From CAIMUX01 sp964473865 (GTDB lineage Bacteria; Eisenbacteria; RBG-16-71-46; CAIMUX01), in assembly GCA_964473865.1 (NCBI GenBank), contig CAYYQN010000025.1, positions 1 through 64,000 on the forward strand: DNA of 64,000 bases. The letters are read 5' to 3'. The translations under genes and the position numbers were made by a program. The notes beneath the pieces are model-generated. The model saw only the letters and a program-made list of their open reading frames with translations. It was not told where the DNA came from and ran no database searches. Numbering within the stretch: the stretch's first letter is position 1; every line of letters begins with the position of its first letter. This document shows, in pieces, positions 48,680 to 57,610 of this stretch.

Positions 48680-49332
48680 ACCGCGTTCACGCCGTCGCGC
48701 CAGGTGATCTTCTTCCCTTCCGAATAGGAACGGCCGTAGTAGGAGATCGACGTTTCGTAGATGCGGACGCGGCGGCGGGCGAGTTTCGCGGTGACTTCGG
48801 GCTCGAACCCGAACCGGTTCGAGCGCAACGGGATCGATTGGATGATCTCGCGTCTGAACGCCTTGTAGCAGGTCTCCATGTCGGTGAGGTTCAGGTTCGT
48901 ACACATGTTGGAGAGCGTGGTCAGGAACCGGTTGCCGAGGTAGTGCCAGTACATGTGCACCCGATGCGGACCGCTCAGAAAGCGCGAGCCGTAGACGGCG
49001 TCGGCTTCCCCCTTCTCGATCGGTTCCACCAGGCGGCCGTACTCGCCGGGGTCGTACTCGAGGTCGGCATCCTGGATCAAGACGACATCGTTCCGGGCCT
49101 GGGCGATGGCGGTGCGAATGGCCGCGCCCTTTCCCTGGTTCCGTCCGTGGAAGAAGATCCGGACTTCCGGGTGGGCATAGCCGCGGAGGAACTCCCGAGT
49201 GCCGTCGGTCGAGCAGTCGTCGACGACCAGGAGCTCCTTCTGAAACGGCACTTCGAGAACGCGGCGGAGGATCTCCTCGATCGTCTTCCGCTCGTTGTAG
49301 ACCGGAATGACCACAGAAAGCGTGAGCGCCAC
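48646..49332 (-). CDS. Family 2 glycosyltransferase, dolichyl-phosphate-mannose synthase-like
   Basis: Cytoplasmic enzyme of 228 residues with the DPM1/GT2 layout: LSVVIPVYNERKTIEEILRRVLEVPFQKELLVVDDCSTDGTREFL, GRNQGKGAAIRTAIAQARNDVVLIQDADLEYDPGEYGRLVEP (D-A-D metal site), AVYGSRFLSGPHRV, and the acceptor part LTDMETCYKAFRREIIQSIPLRSNRFGFEPEVTAKLARRR. Such enzymes load a sugar onto a polyprenyl phosphate. No C-terminal membrane segments follow, as in the soluble subgroup. GTG 49332 is used (GGGAAGAGGGGG upstream). It lies 79 bp after the GT4 gene, in the same direction, and is probably co-transcribed. Confidence 0.92.
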   Translation of the reverse strand: MALTLSVVIPVYNERKTIEEILRRVLEVPFQKELLVVDDCSTDGTREFLRGYAHPEVRIFFHGRNQGKGAAIRTAIAQARNDVVLIQDADLEYDPGEYGRLVEPIEKGEADAVYGSRFLSGPHRVHMYWHYLGNRFLTTLSNMCTNLNLTDMETCYKAFRREIIQSIPLRSNRFGFEPEVTAKLARRRVRIYETSISYYGRSYSEGKKITWRDGVNAVACILRYHFGD

Positions 49333-49411
49333 CAGACCCCCTCTTCCCTCAAGGCCGCCGGCGGGCACTGCGTCGCCCTCGACGGTCTCCGGCGTGATCC
49401 TTCATCTTGGT

Positions 49412-50740
49412 TCAGAGCCTACCAGCGGGGCCTCCGCTCGACCAACCCAGTTCGCGATAGACGGCGCAAATGCCCCGCACCGTGGCGGCCTCCGAGAAAT
49501 CCGGGAGCCGCTCCGCTGCCGCGGCCCGCCACGCCGCGCGTGCGGCGGGATCGAGCAACAGGCGGCGTGCGGCCGTGCTCCAAGACTCCGGCGACCAGGG
49601 CAGGCAACCGGCCTTCAGGGCTCCGGTGAGGACTTCCGGCACTCCCCCGACCGGAGTTGCCAGGATCGGGGTTGCCGCGGCCATCGACTCGAGGAGCACG
49701 TAGGGTAGCCCCTCCCACTCGGACGGCAGCACCAGGAGATCGGCCGCCGCCAGCACGAGCCCGGCGTCTTCGACCTCTCCGGTCCAGTGCACCGCCCCCC
49801 GGAGCCCCATTCGCTCCTCCGCGGCGCGCAGCTCGGACTCGAGCGGGCCCGTACCGCAGATCACGGCGCAGGGGGGCGCAGTGATCTGTCCGTCCCCCAA
49901 CGGGCTGTTCCGGGACCGGGCCGGATCGCCGCCTGGGACGTCGCCTTCCCGGAGGCGCTGCAGCAGTTCGAGGACGCGCCCCGGGGCCTTCTGCGGAGTC
50001 AGTCTCCCAATGAACGCGACGACCGGCGTCTTGCCCGGCAGGCCGAGAGCCGTCCGTCCCACGGCGCGGCGCCCGGAGCGCGCGTCCTCGGCGAAACCGG
50101 TCCGCCCGTCGGCCGCGAGTGATCCGACCGCCTCCTCCACGCTTTCCTCGGTGGTCGCTTCCTCGCCCGGCGGGCCGGCCGGAGCCGCGATTCCATTCGT
50201 CACCACGCGCAGAAGCCGCGCCGGCAACCCCGCCGCGCGCTCCATCCACTCCGCGTCGGCCGCGCACACGCAGAGAGTCCGGTGCGCCAGCCGGGACTTG
50301 ATACCCTCCCAGCGGCGGAGGGCGGGCAGGCGCGCGTACAGGGCGCGAAGCCGCTCGGGGATCCCGTGGCGGGTGTCGACAATGATCGGCACCCGCGCGC
50401 AGCGCCCCGCGAGGCTGCCCACGCGGCCGGAGTGGGTGTGAACCACGGCCGGGCGTTCCGCGCGCAGGAGCCGGGTGAGGTCCCCCAGGTAGCGACGGCT
50501 GCTCGGCCGCGGACAGGGTCTCCAGGCGGCGCCCAGCGCGACGGCCGCGTCGACGAGGGGCCCCGGGTGTGACGTCACGAGCAACACCGGCGCCCCGGCC
50601 GCCCGCAGTCCCCGCACGAGCCCCAGCACGTGCCGCTCCGTGCCGGCGCGTCCCGCTCCGTCCAGGACGAGGGCCACGGTCCCTTCGCGGCTCCGCGCGG
50701 GCCCGCCCGGCGCGGGCTGGGGATGTGGAGGGCCGACCAT
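49412..50740 (-). CDS. GT4-family (GT-B) glycosyltransferase
   Basis: Enzyme of 442 residues with the two Rossmann domains of GT4: N-terminal VALVLDGAGRAGTERHVLGLVRGLRAAGAPVLLVTS and PAVVHTHSGRVGSLAGRCARVPIIVDTRHG; C-terminal PVVAFIGRLTPQKAPGRVLELLQRL, CAVICGTGPLESELRAAEERMGLRGAVHWTGEVED, LVLPSEWEGLPYVLLESMAAATPILATPVGGVPEVL (the E-x7-E nucleotide-sugar site near residue 337). A Glu/Gly-rich insert near 200-225 is lineage-specific. ATG 50740 follows AGGTAGAG. Acts on a surface polysaccharide or lipid-linked sugar; donor unknown. Confidence 0.92.
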   Translation of the reverse strand: MVGPPHPQPAPGGPARSREGTVALVLDGAGRAGTERHVLGLVRGLRAAGAPVLLVTSHPGPLVDAAVALGAAWRPCPRPSSRRYLGDLTRLLRAERPAVVHTHSGRVGSLAGRCARVPIIVDTRHGIPERLRALYARLPALRRWEGIKSRLAHRTLCVCAADAEWMERAAGLPARLLRVVTNGIAAPAGPPGEEATTEESVEEAVGSLAADGRTGFAEDARSGRRAVGRTALGLPGKTPVVAFIGRLTPQKAPGRVLELLQRLREGDVPGGDPARSRNSPLGDGQITAPPCAVICGTGPLESELRAAEERMGLRGAVHWTGEVEDAGLVLAAADLLVLPSEWEGLPYVLLESMAAATPILATPVGGVPEVLTGALKAGCLPWSPESWSTAARRLLLDPAARAAWRAAAAERLPDFSEAATVRGICAVYRELGWSSGGPAGRL

Positions 50741-50758
50741 GGAACTCTACCTGCGCCC

Positions 50759-51691
50759 CTACAGCGCGAACGGCACCGGGGTGAACGTCAGGACAAAGAC
50801 CACCATGGCGAGGATGCCGAGTGCCCGCCGCCTGCGGTCGAGCGGAACCTCCTCGTCGTAGGAGCGAGGATGGCCGCGGCGCGCGAAGAGGAGCAGCAGG
50901 ACCGCCAGGACAATCCACTCCGGGTGGAATACGGCCAGGGCGACCACGCCGGCGAGAACCACCCAGGTGGCGATGCGGCTGCGCCGCCCCAGCAGTCCGT
51001 ATAGCACGTGCCCCCCGTCCAGCTGCCCGATCGGCAGCAGATTCAGCGACGTCAGGAAGAGCCCGGCCCATCCGGCATACCCCACCGGATGCAACATGAC
51101 CTCCATGCCGGCGGGTAGGTTCGGATGCGTGAGCGCCTGGAGCCCGAGGAGGGCGAGCGAGTCGCCCAGGCTCACCGAGCCCGAGCCGACCAGTTGGACC
51201 GGCACCACCGTCGAGCGGGCGAGGCCGTAGGCCAGGGCCGCCAGGGAAGGCAGGAGGCCGGCCAGGGGGCCGGCGATCCCGATGTCGAAGACCGCCCGGC
51301 GGCTGGCGATGCGCTGGCGCATCAGGATCACGGCCCCGAGAGTCCCGAAGGGAGACGCGAAGACCGGGAGCTGCGCGAACGGCAAGCGCACGGGAAAGAA
51401 CGGAATGAAGAACGGAAGCGTCGCCCGCACGTGATATCGACGGCACATGAAGTAGTGTCCGAGCTCGTGCGAGAGAAGGATCACCATGACGGCGGCGGCG
51501 TACGCGGGGCCGTTCGTCAGCGCGGTGGAGAGCGCAGTGGCCACGAAGAGCACCCCGCACAGCGCGATCTGTCGGGGCGGATGCCAGGGTGGAGGCGGAG
51601 GCGGCCCGAGGAACGGCCGGTAGGGGCCGTACCACCTCGGGACCACCTCCGGCGGTTCGCGGGGCTCGGGATCGGGAGGAAGCGACTCCAT
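50759..51691 (-). CDS. Site-2-type M50 membrane protease
   Basis: Integral membrane metalloprotease of 310 residues. A Pro-rich N-terminus (EPPEVVPRWYGPYRPFLGPPPPPPW) precedes several helices. The zinc motif HELGHYF is near residue 75; the third ligand lies in the C-terminal NLLPIGQLDGGHVLYGLLGRRSR near 217. FFPVRLPFAQLPVFASPFGTLGAVILMRQRIASRRAVFDIGIAGPLAG is typical of the S2P/FtsH-like-free subgroup seen in cyanobacteria and chloroplasts (EGY1-like). There is no PDZ domain. Site-2 proteases cut membrane-spanning regulators. The ribosome site before ATG 51691 is poor. It sits 33 bp after the malic enzyme gene. Confidence 0.88.
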   Translation of the reverse strand: MESLPPDPEPREPPEVVPRWYGPYRPFLGPPPPPPWHPPRQIALCGVLFVATALSTALTNGPAYAAAVMVILLSHELGHYFMCRRYHVRATLPFFIPFFPVRLPFAQLPVFASPFGTLGAVILMRQRIASRRAVFDIGIAGPLAGLLPSLAALAYGLARSTVVPVQLVGSGSVSLGDSLALLGLQALTHPNLPAGMEVMLHPVGYAGWAGLFLTSLNLLPIGQLDGGHVLYGLLGRRSRIATWVVLAGVVALAVFHPEWIVLAVLLLLFARRGHPRSYDEEVPLDRRRRALGILAMVVFVLTFTPVPFAL

Positions 51692-51724
51692 GCCGATTGC
51701 GGGTCGATCCGGCGGCTCCGCCGC

Positions 51725-53998
51725 TCAGCGGCCCTTTGCGCCCTCCAGCATGCCGGCCTCCACCACGGCGATCGCCGTCATGTTCAGGATGTCGTCCATC
51801 TCCGATTGCGGTTGGAGCACGTGCACCGGCCTGGCCATCCCCTGCAGGATCGGCCCGATCTGCTCGGCGCCGCCCAGGCGCTGCACCAGCTTGTAGGCGG
51901 CGTTGGCCGCCTCCAGCACGGTAAAGATGAGGACATTGGCCGTGCCGCCGGCGAGCTTGCTGAACGGGAACAGGTTCGAGAGGACGCCCGGCACCACGGC
52001 GGCGTCGGCGTGCACCGGCCCGTCGACGATCAGATCGGGCTCCTCCTTCGCCAGGATGCGCAGCGCTTCCTCGACTTCCGTGATCCCCGGACCTCTCGCC
52101 GTGCCGAAGTTGGAGTAGGAGACGAACGCTACCCGCGGCACCACGCCGAACTCGCGCGCCGTCTGCGCGGTCTGCCGCGCGATCTCGGCCAGAGTCCGAC
52201 CGTCCGGGCGGATGTTGACCGTGGTATCGGCGAAGAAGTACATCTGGTCCCGCGCGAGCATCACGTGGACGCCGCTCACCCGGCTCGCGCCCGGCTTGAG
52301 GCCCACGATCTGCACGCAGGGGCGGATCGTCTCCGGCAGCCTCTGGGCGATCCCGGAGATCATGCCGTCGGCGTCGCCCATGCGCACCATCATGGCCCCG
52401 AACTCCGTCGCCGAGCGGATGGCGATCCGCGCGCCGTCCAGCGTCTCCCCTTTGCGCTGCCGCAGGCGGTAGTACTCCTGGACATAGGCGTCGAAGCGCG
52501 GATCGTGCTCGGGATCGATGATCACGGTGTCACCGAGCTCGAGGTCGAGCTCGCGGCACTCCCGCTCGATCACGTCGCGGCGGCCGATGAGGATCGGCTG
52601 GGCCATCCGCTCTTCCCGGACCATGGCGGTTGCGCGCAGGATGCGGCGGTTCTCCCCCTCCGGATAGACGATCCGCTTCGGGGTGGTGCGCGCCTTGTTG
52701 ATGATCCCGCGCATGACGCCGCGGGTCTTCCCCAAAAGACTCTCCAGACGGTCGCGGTATTCGTCGAGATCCAGCGGCTTCTGGGCGACCCCGGACTCCA
52801 TGGCGGCGCGGGCCACGGCCAGCGCCTCCCACACCAGGACGCGCGAATCGAACGGCTTGGGGATCAGGTACTCGCGCCCGAAGTGGAAGTACTGGTCGCC
52901 GTAGGCCTTGCTCACCGAGTCGGGCACATCCTGCTTGGCCAGCTCCGCCAGGGCGCGGGTGGCAGCCATCTTCATCTCTTCGTTGATGGTGGTGGCCCGG
53001 CAATCCAGCGCGCCGCGGAAGATGAAGGGGAAGCCGAGGACGTTGTTCACCTGGTTCGGGTAGTCGGAGCGGCCCGTGGCCATGATCACGTCCTTGCGTG
53101 CGGCGACCGCCTCCGGATAGGTGATCTCCGGGTCGGGGTTGGCCATGGCGAAGACGACCGGATTCGCATTCATGTTGTGCAGCCAGGCGGGCTTCAGGAG
53201 TCCCTTGCCGGAAAGCCCCAGGAACACGTCCGCGCCCTTGAGCGCCTCCTCCAGGGTGCGCGCCTTGGTGTCCGAGGCGAACTTCTCCTTGTAGGGGTTC
53301 ATCCCCTCGGTGCGGCCCTGGTAGATCACTCCCTTGGTGTCGAGCATGATGATGTTCTCGCGCCTGATCCCGAGGTTCATGTAGTGCGTGGCGCAGGCAA
53401 TGCCGGAAGCGCCGGCGCCGGACACGACCACGCGGGTCTCCGCGGCCTTGCGCCCGGTGAACTCGAGGGCGTTGATCAACGCGGCGCCGGAGATGATCGC
53501 GGTTCCGTGCTGGTCATCGTGGAAGACCGGGATCTTCATGGTGCGCTTGAGCTCGGCTTCGATCTCGAAGCACTCCGGCGCCTTGATGTCCTCCAAGTTG
53601 ATCCCGCCGAAGGACGGCTCCAGGAGCTGGCAGACGCGGATGATCTCCTGCACGTTCTCGCTGGCGATCTCGATGTCGAAGACATCGATGTCGGCGAACC
53701 TCTTGAAGAGGACCCCCTTCCCCTCCATGACCGGCTTGCCGGACAGAGCGCCGATGTTGCCGAGACCCAGCACCGCCGTGCCGTTGCTGATCACCGCCAC
53801 CAGGTTCCCGCGGGCGGTGTACTCGTAGGCCAGGTCGGGCTGCTTCTCGATCTCCAGACAAGGCTCGGCCACGCCCGGGGTGTAGGCCAAGGAGAGATCC
53901 CGCTGCGTTATGCACGGCTTGGTCGGGATGACCTCGATCTTTCCTTTGCGTCCGCGGCTGTGGTACTCGAGTGCATCGCTCAACTTCCTGGTCGCCAT
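51725..53998 (-). CDS. maeB: NADP-dependent malic enzyme with C-terminal phosphotransacetylase domain
   Basis: Protein of 757 residues, the standard MaeB size. It oxidatively decarboxylates malate to pyruvate. Residues ~1-430 are the malic-enzyme part: LAYTPGVAEPCLEIEKQPDLAYEYTARGNLVAVISNGTAVLGLGNIG, KPVMEGKGVLFKRFADIDVFDIE, NLEDIKAPECFEIE, IPVFHDDQHGTAI (metal site), VVSGAGASGIACATHY. Residues ~440-757 form the phosphotransacetylase-like domain (YPEGENRRILRATAMVREERMAQPILIG...; FVSYSNFGTARGPGITEVEEALRIL), which in MaeB is regulatory, sensing acetyl-CoA. ATG 53998 follows AGGAAGAGG. It links TCA intermediates to pyruvate, as does the MDH-like gene 4 kb downstream. Confidence 0.95.
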   Translation of the reverse strand: MATRKLSDALEYHSRGRKGKIEVIPTKPCITQRDLSLAYTPGVAEPCLEIEKQPDLAYEYTARGNLVAVISNGTAVLGLGNIGALSGKPVMEGKGVLFKRFADIDVFDIEIASENVQEIIRVCQLLEPSFGGINLEDIKAPECFEIEAELKRTMKIPVFHDDQHGTAIISGAALINALEFTGRKAAETRVVVSGAGASGIACATHYMNLGIRRENIIMLDTKGVIYQGRTEGMNPYKEKFASDTKARTLEEALKGADVFLGLSGKGLLKPAWLHNMNANPVVFAMANPDPEITYPEAVAARKDVIMATGRSDYPNQVNNVLGFPFIFRGALDCRATTINEEMKMAATRALAELAKQDVPDSVSKAYGDQYFHFGREYLIPKPFDSRVLVWEALAVARAAMESGVAQKPLDLDEYRDRLESLLGKTRGVMRGIINKARTTPKRIVYPEGENRRILRATAMVREERMAQPILIGRRDVIERECRELDLELGDTVIIDPEHDPRFDAYVQEYYRLRQRKGETLDGARIAIRSATEFGAMMVRMGDADGMISGIAQRLPETIRPCVQIVGLKPGASRVSGVHVMLARDQMYFFADTTVNIRPDGRTLAEIARQTAQTAREFGVVPRVAFVSYSNFGTARGPGITEVEEALRILAKEEPDLIVDGPVHADAAVVPGVLSNLFPFSKLAGGTANVLIFTVLEAANAAYKLVQRLGGAEQIGPILQGMARPVHVLQPQSEMDDILNMTAIAVVEAGMLEGAKGR

Positions 53999-54190
53999 TC
54001 CTCTTCCTCCCCTGACCCTGCCGGGTCCCCGCGTCCCCATGCCCCTCTTTGCGGGGGCAACCGTCCGGAGTCGCAACCGGGAGTCTGCGGCCAAGGTCGC
54101 GCGAAGACAAACGGAATCCACGCGACCGGCGTGTATACTGCGCGGACGCCCGAAATCGGAGCTCCGGCACGGCCGTCGAAAGGAGTTCGC

Positions 54191-55234
54191 ATGCCAGACG
54201 CCCAGACCATCGTGGATGCCCTGCGGAAGGTCCACTTCCCGGGCATCGAACGCGACATTGTCTCGCTCGGCTACTTGAAGGACATCCGCTCGGAGGGCGA
54301 TCGTTTTGTCGTCCGTCTGGAGCTTTCCACCAACCAGGCCGGCGCCGGCGAGAGGATCGAGGAAGACGCTCACACGGTGCTTCGGGCCACCGGGGTTCCC
54401 TACCATCTGGACATGCATGTCCGGTACCTCCCCGCGGCGGAGGAGCAGGAAGAGCCGGAGCGGTTGCTGGCCGAGGTCCCCGTCAAGATCGCGGTCGCCA
54501 GCGGCAAGGGGGGGGTGGGCAAGTCCACGGTCGCGGCCAATCTGGCCATCGGCCTCAGCCAGCTCGGGATCCGGACCGGCCTCCTCGATGCCGACATCTA
54601 CGGCCCGTCGATCCCGCTCATGCTCGGACTGGAGGGCTCCCAGCCCCGGGTGTCGGACCACCAGATGGAGCCGTTGGAGCGCTTTGGTATCCGGGCGATG
54701 TCGATCGGCTTCCTGGTGGACCGGCACACCCCGATGGTATGGCGGGGCCCGATGGCCGGGAAGGCGATCGAGCAGTTGATGAGCGACGTCAACTGGGCGG
54801 GAACCGAGGCGCTGGTCTTCGATTTGCCCCCGGGCACCGGCGATGTCCAGATCTCTATCTCGCAGAAAATCCACCTGACCGGCGCCATCATTGTAACGAC
54901 GCCGCAGGAGGTCGCCCTGATCGATGCCGGCAAGGGTGTCTCGATGTTCCGCAAGGTGTCCGTTCCGATCCTCGGCCTGGTGGAGAACATGAGCCATTTC
55001 GTTTGCCCGCATTGCCAAAGCCCCTCCGACATCTTCGGTTCCGGCGGCGGCGCCCGCGAGGCGGCCCGCCTGGAGGTCCCCCTGCTGGGCCAGATTCCGA
55101 TCGATCCCCAGGTGGTCCGGAGTGGAGATGAGGGCGCGCCGATCCTGGTGCGCAACCCCGGCTCGCCGGCTGGAGAGGCGTTCCGCGAGCTGGCGGCCCG
55201 GGTGGCGAAGATCGTGGGGCTCCCCCAGGCCTGA
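54191..55234 (+). CDS. mrp: Mrp/ApbC (NBP35) iron-sulfur cluster carrier ATPase
   Basis: Protein of 347 residues that holds and passes on Fe-S clusters. An N-terminal MIP18/DUF59 domain (TIVDALRKVHFPGIERDIVSLGYLKDI) is fused to the P-loop ATPase: IAVASGKGGVGKSTVAANLAIGLSQLG near 100-125 (deviant Walker A), LLDADIYGPSIPLMLGLEG, VFDLPPGTGDVQISISQ, IIVTTPQEVALIDAGKGVSMFRKV and the bridging Cys pair FVCPHC near 272. ATG 54191 has AAAGGAG directly upstream. A TATACT -10 hexamer is present at 54134-54139, with no convincing -35. It is divergent from the malic enzyme gene. Confidence 0.95.
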   Translation: MPDAQTIVDALRKVHFPGIERDIVSLGYLKDIRSEGDRFVVRLELSTNQAGAGERIEEDAHTVLRATGVPYHLDMHVRYLPAAEEQEEPERLLAEVPVKIAVASGKGGVGKSTVAANLAIGLSQLGIRTGLLDADIYGPSIPLMLGLEGSQPRVSDHQMEPLERFGIRAMSIGFLVDRHTPMVWRGPMAGKAIEQLMSDVNWAGTEALVFDLPPGTGDVQISISQKIHLTGAIIVTTPQEVALIDAGKGVSMFRKVSVPILGLVENMSHFVCPHCQSPSDIFGSGGGAREAARLEVPLLGQIPIDPQVVRSGDEGAPILVRNPGSPAGEAFRELAARVAKIVGLPQA

Positions 55235-55332
55235 GCGCGGCCGGTCCCAAGTTGGTCCCGCCTCAAGACGGTCCGCGTTCGGGACGATAATCCGCCTACG
55301 GACGGGCTGTCTTTCCCAGGGAGGGGCGAACC

Positions 55333-56400
55333 TTGGACCCGGTTGTCAACAGCGCCATCAAAGCGGACCGGCCTGACTACCAGGTCGTCCTCTGTTGTCC
55401 GGCTTGCGGGGAACGTTCTTCGCAGCGGGTCATGAAGTCGAACCTGCTCCTGACGGTGCGGGTCCCGGACCACCCGTTCTTCCGGGCGTACGCCTGGTCG
55501 GACGGCACGGCGCGCGTCGTCCGTCCCCTGCACTTCGGGATCTGCTTCTGCCCTCGCTGCCGCTATGCGGGGGCCGAGGCGGAATTCCGGGACGGAGCGG
55601 AGCGCACGCACGACATCAGCCGCACCCTGCGCCGCCATTTCGTGGAGCAGACCGCGGGCATGACGCAGCCGCTGCGGACCATTCTCGGTCCCGGTCCGGA
55701 CTCGACCCCGGATCCCGAGCGGGCGACCCGCCTGCATCTCGCCGCCATCGCCACGCAGCGGCTGATCTATCCGGAGCTGTGGAGGCGGCGGGAGATCGGC
55801 CAGCTCTACCTACGCCTGGCCTGGCTGTACCTCGATGAGCTGCATCTGCGCTGGGACCCCGAACGTCCGACGACGCCACCGGTCTATGAGGCCCAGGGTC
55901 CGGGCCACGCCCAGATGCAGGAGGTCCTTGCCCGCCTGGAAGGGGTTCGCGCAGTCTGGCCCGAGGCGCCGCTCGACGAAGAGTCGACCCGCCGGGAAGT
56001 GCTCCGCTTCCATCAGGAGGCGTACATGCGGCGGGCCGACACCCCGTCGCCCGAGGAGAGCGTGGCCGATGAAAGGCTCCTGGCGGTGCTGTTCGGCCTG
56101 AATGGGGACCGGGAGAAGGCCAAGGAGATGTACGAGCGCGCGCTCGATACCTGCATCCGGCTGCGCCAGGACGCGTCCCAGTTGCAGGCCCGCGCCTGGG
56201 ACAGCGGCCTGAGCGCGAGCGAGACGAAGGCGCTCGCGATTCGGATCCAGCGCCTGAGCAAGAGCGCGGAAGCGATTCGAGACGAGATGAACGCGGCGTT
56301 TCCGCCGGCGAAGGCGCGCGTGACCCCGCTGCCGGCCGCGCGCCGGGCGCCTGCGGTCGCGCCCCCGAAGAAGAAGCGCGTCTTCGGTCTTTTCGGCTAG
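55333..56400 (+). CDS. DUF2225-like zinc-ribbon and helical-repeat protein
   Basis: Cytoplasmic protein of 355 residues. Two Cys pairs (LCCPACGERSSQRVMKSN near 20 and ICFCPRCRYAGAEAEF near 74), the phrase HFGICFCPRCRYAG and the helical region after it fit the DUF2225 family, proteins of unknown role with an N-terminal zinc ribbon and a tetratricopeptide-like rest (RLLAVLFGLNGDREKAKEMYERALD). The C-terminus is basic (PKKKRVFGLFG). The start is TTG 55333, with GGGAGGGG seven bases upstream; a TCAAGA-N17-GATAAT promoter is possible at ~55264-55292. The gene leads a run into trmB, dCMP deaminase and clpP with short gaps. Confidence 0.75.
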   Translation: MDPVVNSAIKADRPDYQVVLCCPACGERSSQRVMKSNLLLTVRVPDHPFFRAYAWSDGTARVVRPLHFGICFCPRCRYAGAEAEFRDGAERTHDISRTLRRHFVEQTAGMTQPLRTILGPGPDSTPDPERATRLHLAAIATQRLIYPELWRRREIGQLYLRLAWLYLDELHLRWDPERPTTPPVYEAQGPGHAQMQEVLARLEGVRAVWPEAPLDEESTRREVLRFHQEAYMRRADTPSPEESVADERLLAVLFGLNGDREKAKEMYERALDTCIRLRQDASQLQARAWDSGLSASETKALAIRIQRLSKSAEAIRDEMNAAFPPAKARVTPLPAARRAPAVAPPKKKRVFGLFG

Positions 56401-56409
56401 ACTCCGTAC

Positions 56410-57090
56410 ATGACTCGTAATCGCCTGCTCCCCGCCCCGGTGGAGGAGATCGGCTGCGTGCTGGCGCCCGGTCGCCTCGCGCCGCCCCTCGATTGGCACC
56501 AGGTTTTCGGCCGCCGGTCCGCGGTGGAGGTCGAGATCGGCTGCGGGAAAGGGCTCTACCTCGTGGAGGCGGCCCGCCAGCGGCCGGATTCGGACCTGCT
56601 GGGAGTGGAACGAGCCGGGAAGTGGTTTCGCCGCGCGGTGCTGCGCGTGCATCGCTCCGGCCTGCCCAATGTACGGCTGGTGCAGGCCGATGCGTTCGAC
56701 TTCCTGGCCCGGTGGGTCGCGCCCGGCTCCGTCGCCGCGATCCACGTCTACTTTCCGGACCCATGGCCGAAGCAGCGCCACGGCAAGCGCCGGATGCTGC
56801 AACCGCTCCTGTACGGTCTGGCGGCGCGGGCGCTCTCTCCGACCGGACGGCTGTATGTGGCCTCGGATGTGGAGCCGTACTTTCGGACTGCCCAGGCCGA
56901 GATTCCGGCTACCGGACTGTTCCAGCCGGAGGCCTGGCCGGCGGACGCGCCGGACCGGCTTCCCACCAACTTCGCCGTCAAGTACGCGCGCGAAGGGCGG
57001 CCGCTTCACTACGCCCGGTTCGCGCGCCGCCCGGCGATGGAGCCGCTCCCCTCCCCCGTGGTAGTGTCCCCCGCCGGGGAGGACTCATGA
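56410..57090 (+). CDS. trmB: tRNA (guanine-N7)-methyltransferase
   Basis: SAM-dependent enzyme of 226 residues that makes m7G46 in tRNA. Motifs: VEIGCGKGLYLVEAARQRPDSDLLGVERAGKWFRRAV (SAM site), NVRLVQADAFDFL, and the family hallmark VYFPDPWPKQRHGKRRML, followed by GRLYVASDVEPYF. The C-terminal NFAVKYAREGRPLHYARFARR is also standard. It starts 9 bp after the DUF2225-like gene and its stop overlaps the next gene (ATGA). Confidence 0.95.
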   Translation: MTRNRLLPAPVEEIGCVLAPGRLAPPLDWHQVFGRRSAVEVEIGCGKGLYLVEAARQRPDSDLLGVERAGKWFRRAVLRVHRSGLPNVRLVQADAFDFLARWVAPGSVAAIHVYFPDPWPKQRHGKRRMLQPLLYGLAARALSPTGRLYVASDVEPYFRTAQAEIPATGLFQPEAWPADAPDRLPTNFAVKYAREGRPLHYARFARRPAMEPLPSPVVVSPAGEDS

Positions 57091-57542
57091 CGCATCGGAC
57101 CGACTGGCATACCTACTTCATGCGGATCGCCGAGGAGGTGGCCACCCGTGGGACCTGCGATCGCCGCCGGGTCGGCGCAGTCATCGTCCGGGACCGGATG
57201 ATCCTGTCGACCGGCTACAACGGCAGCGTGCGCGGAATGCCCCACTGCGACGAGGCGGGCCACATGATGGAGAACGATCATTGCGTGGCCACGATCCACG
57301 CCGAAGCGAACGCCATCCTGCAAGCCGCGCGCAACGGAGTCCGCATCGAGGGGGCTGAGATCTACACCACCGCCAGTCCGTGCTGGAACTGCTTCAAGAT
57401 GGTGGCCAACGCCGGGATCACCCGCATCTACTATGGGGCCTTCTATCGGGAGCGGCGGATCTTCGAGGTCGCCGAACGGCTGGGGATCACACTGGTCGAC
57501 CTTTCGGCCGGTCGGGACGATCTCCGGGAGGAAAGGGACTGA
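57087..57542 (+). CDS. dCMP deaminase / ComEB-type zinc deaminase
   Basis: Cytidine-deaminase-fold enzyme of 151 residues that converts dCMP to dUMP for thymidylate synthesis. Zinc motifs: HAEANAI (His and the proton-shuttle Glu) and SPCWNCFKMVANAGI (two Cys). The front part TYFMRIAEEVATRGTCDRRRVGAVIVRDRMILSTGYNG and the CDEAGHMMENDHCVATIHAE segment are typical of ComEB/dCMP deaminase, which binds dCTP/dTTP as effectors. ATG 57087 overlaps the trmB stop, with GGGGAGGACTC in front. Confidence 0.92.
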   Translation: MTHRTDWHTYFMRIAEEVATRGTCDRRRVGAVIVRDRMILSTGYNGSVRGMPHCDEAGHMMENDHCVATIHAEANAILQAARNGVRIEGAEIYTTASPCWNCFKMVANAGITRIYYGAFYRERRIFEVAERLGITLVDLSAGRDDLREERD

Positions 57543-57610
57543 AGGGACGCCCGGCGCGGGCCGAAGGAAGACGCGAGTCCGGGCTGCCGGCCCGGCGAGG
57601 AGGAAGACCG

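Noticed and set aside
51125..54190. Upstream extension of the Mrp frame by 1022 codons
   Set aside because: Antisense to the M50 protease and malic enzyme genes; Mrp has a perfect start with Shine-Dalgarno at 54191.
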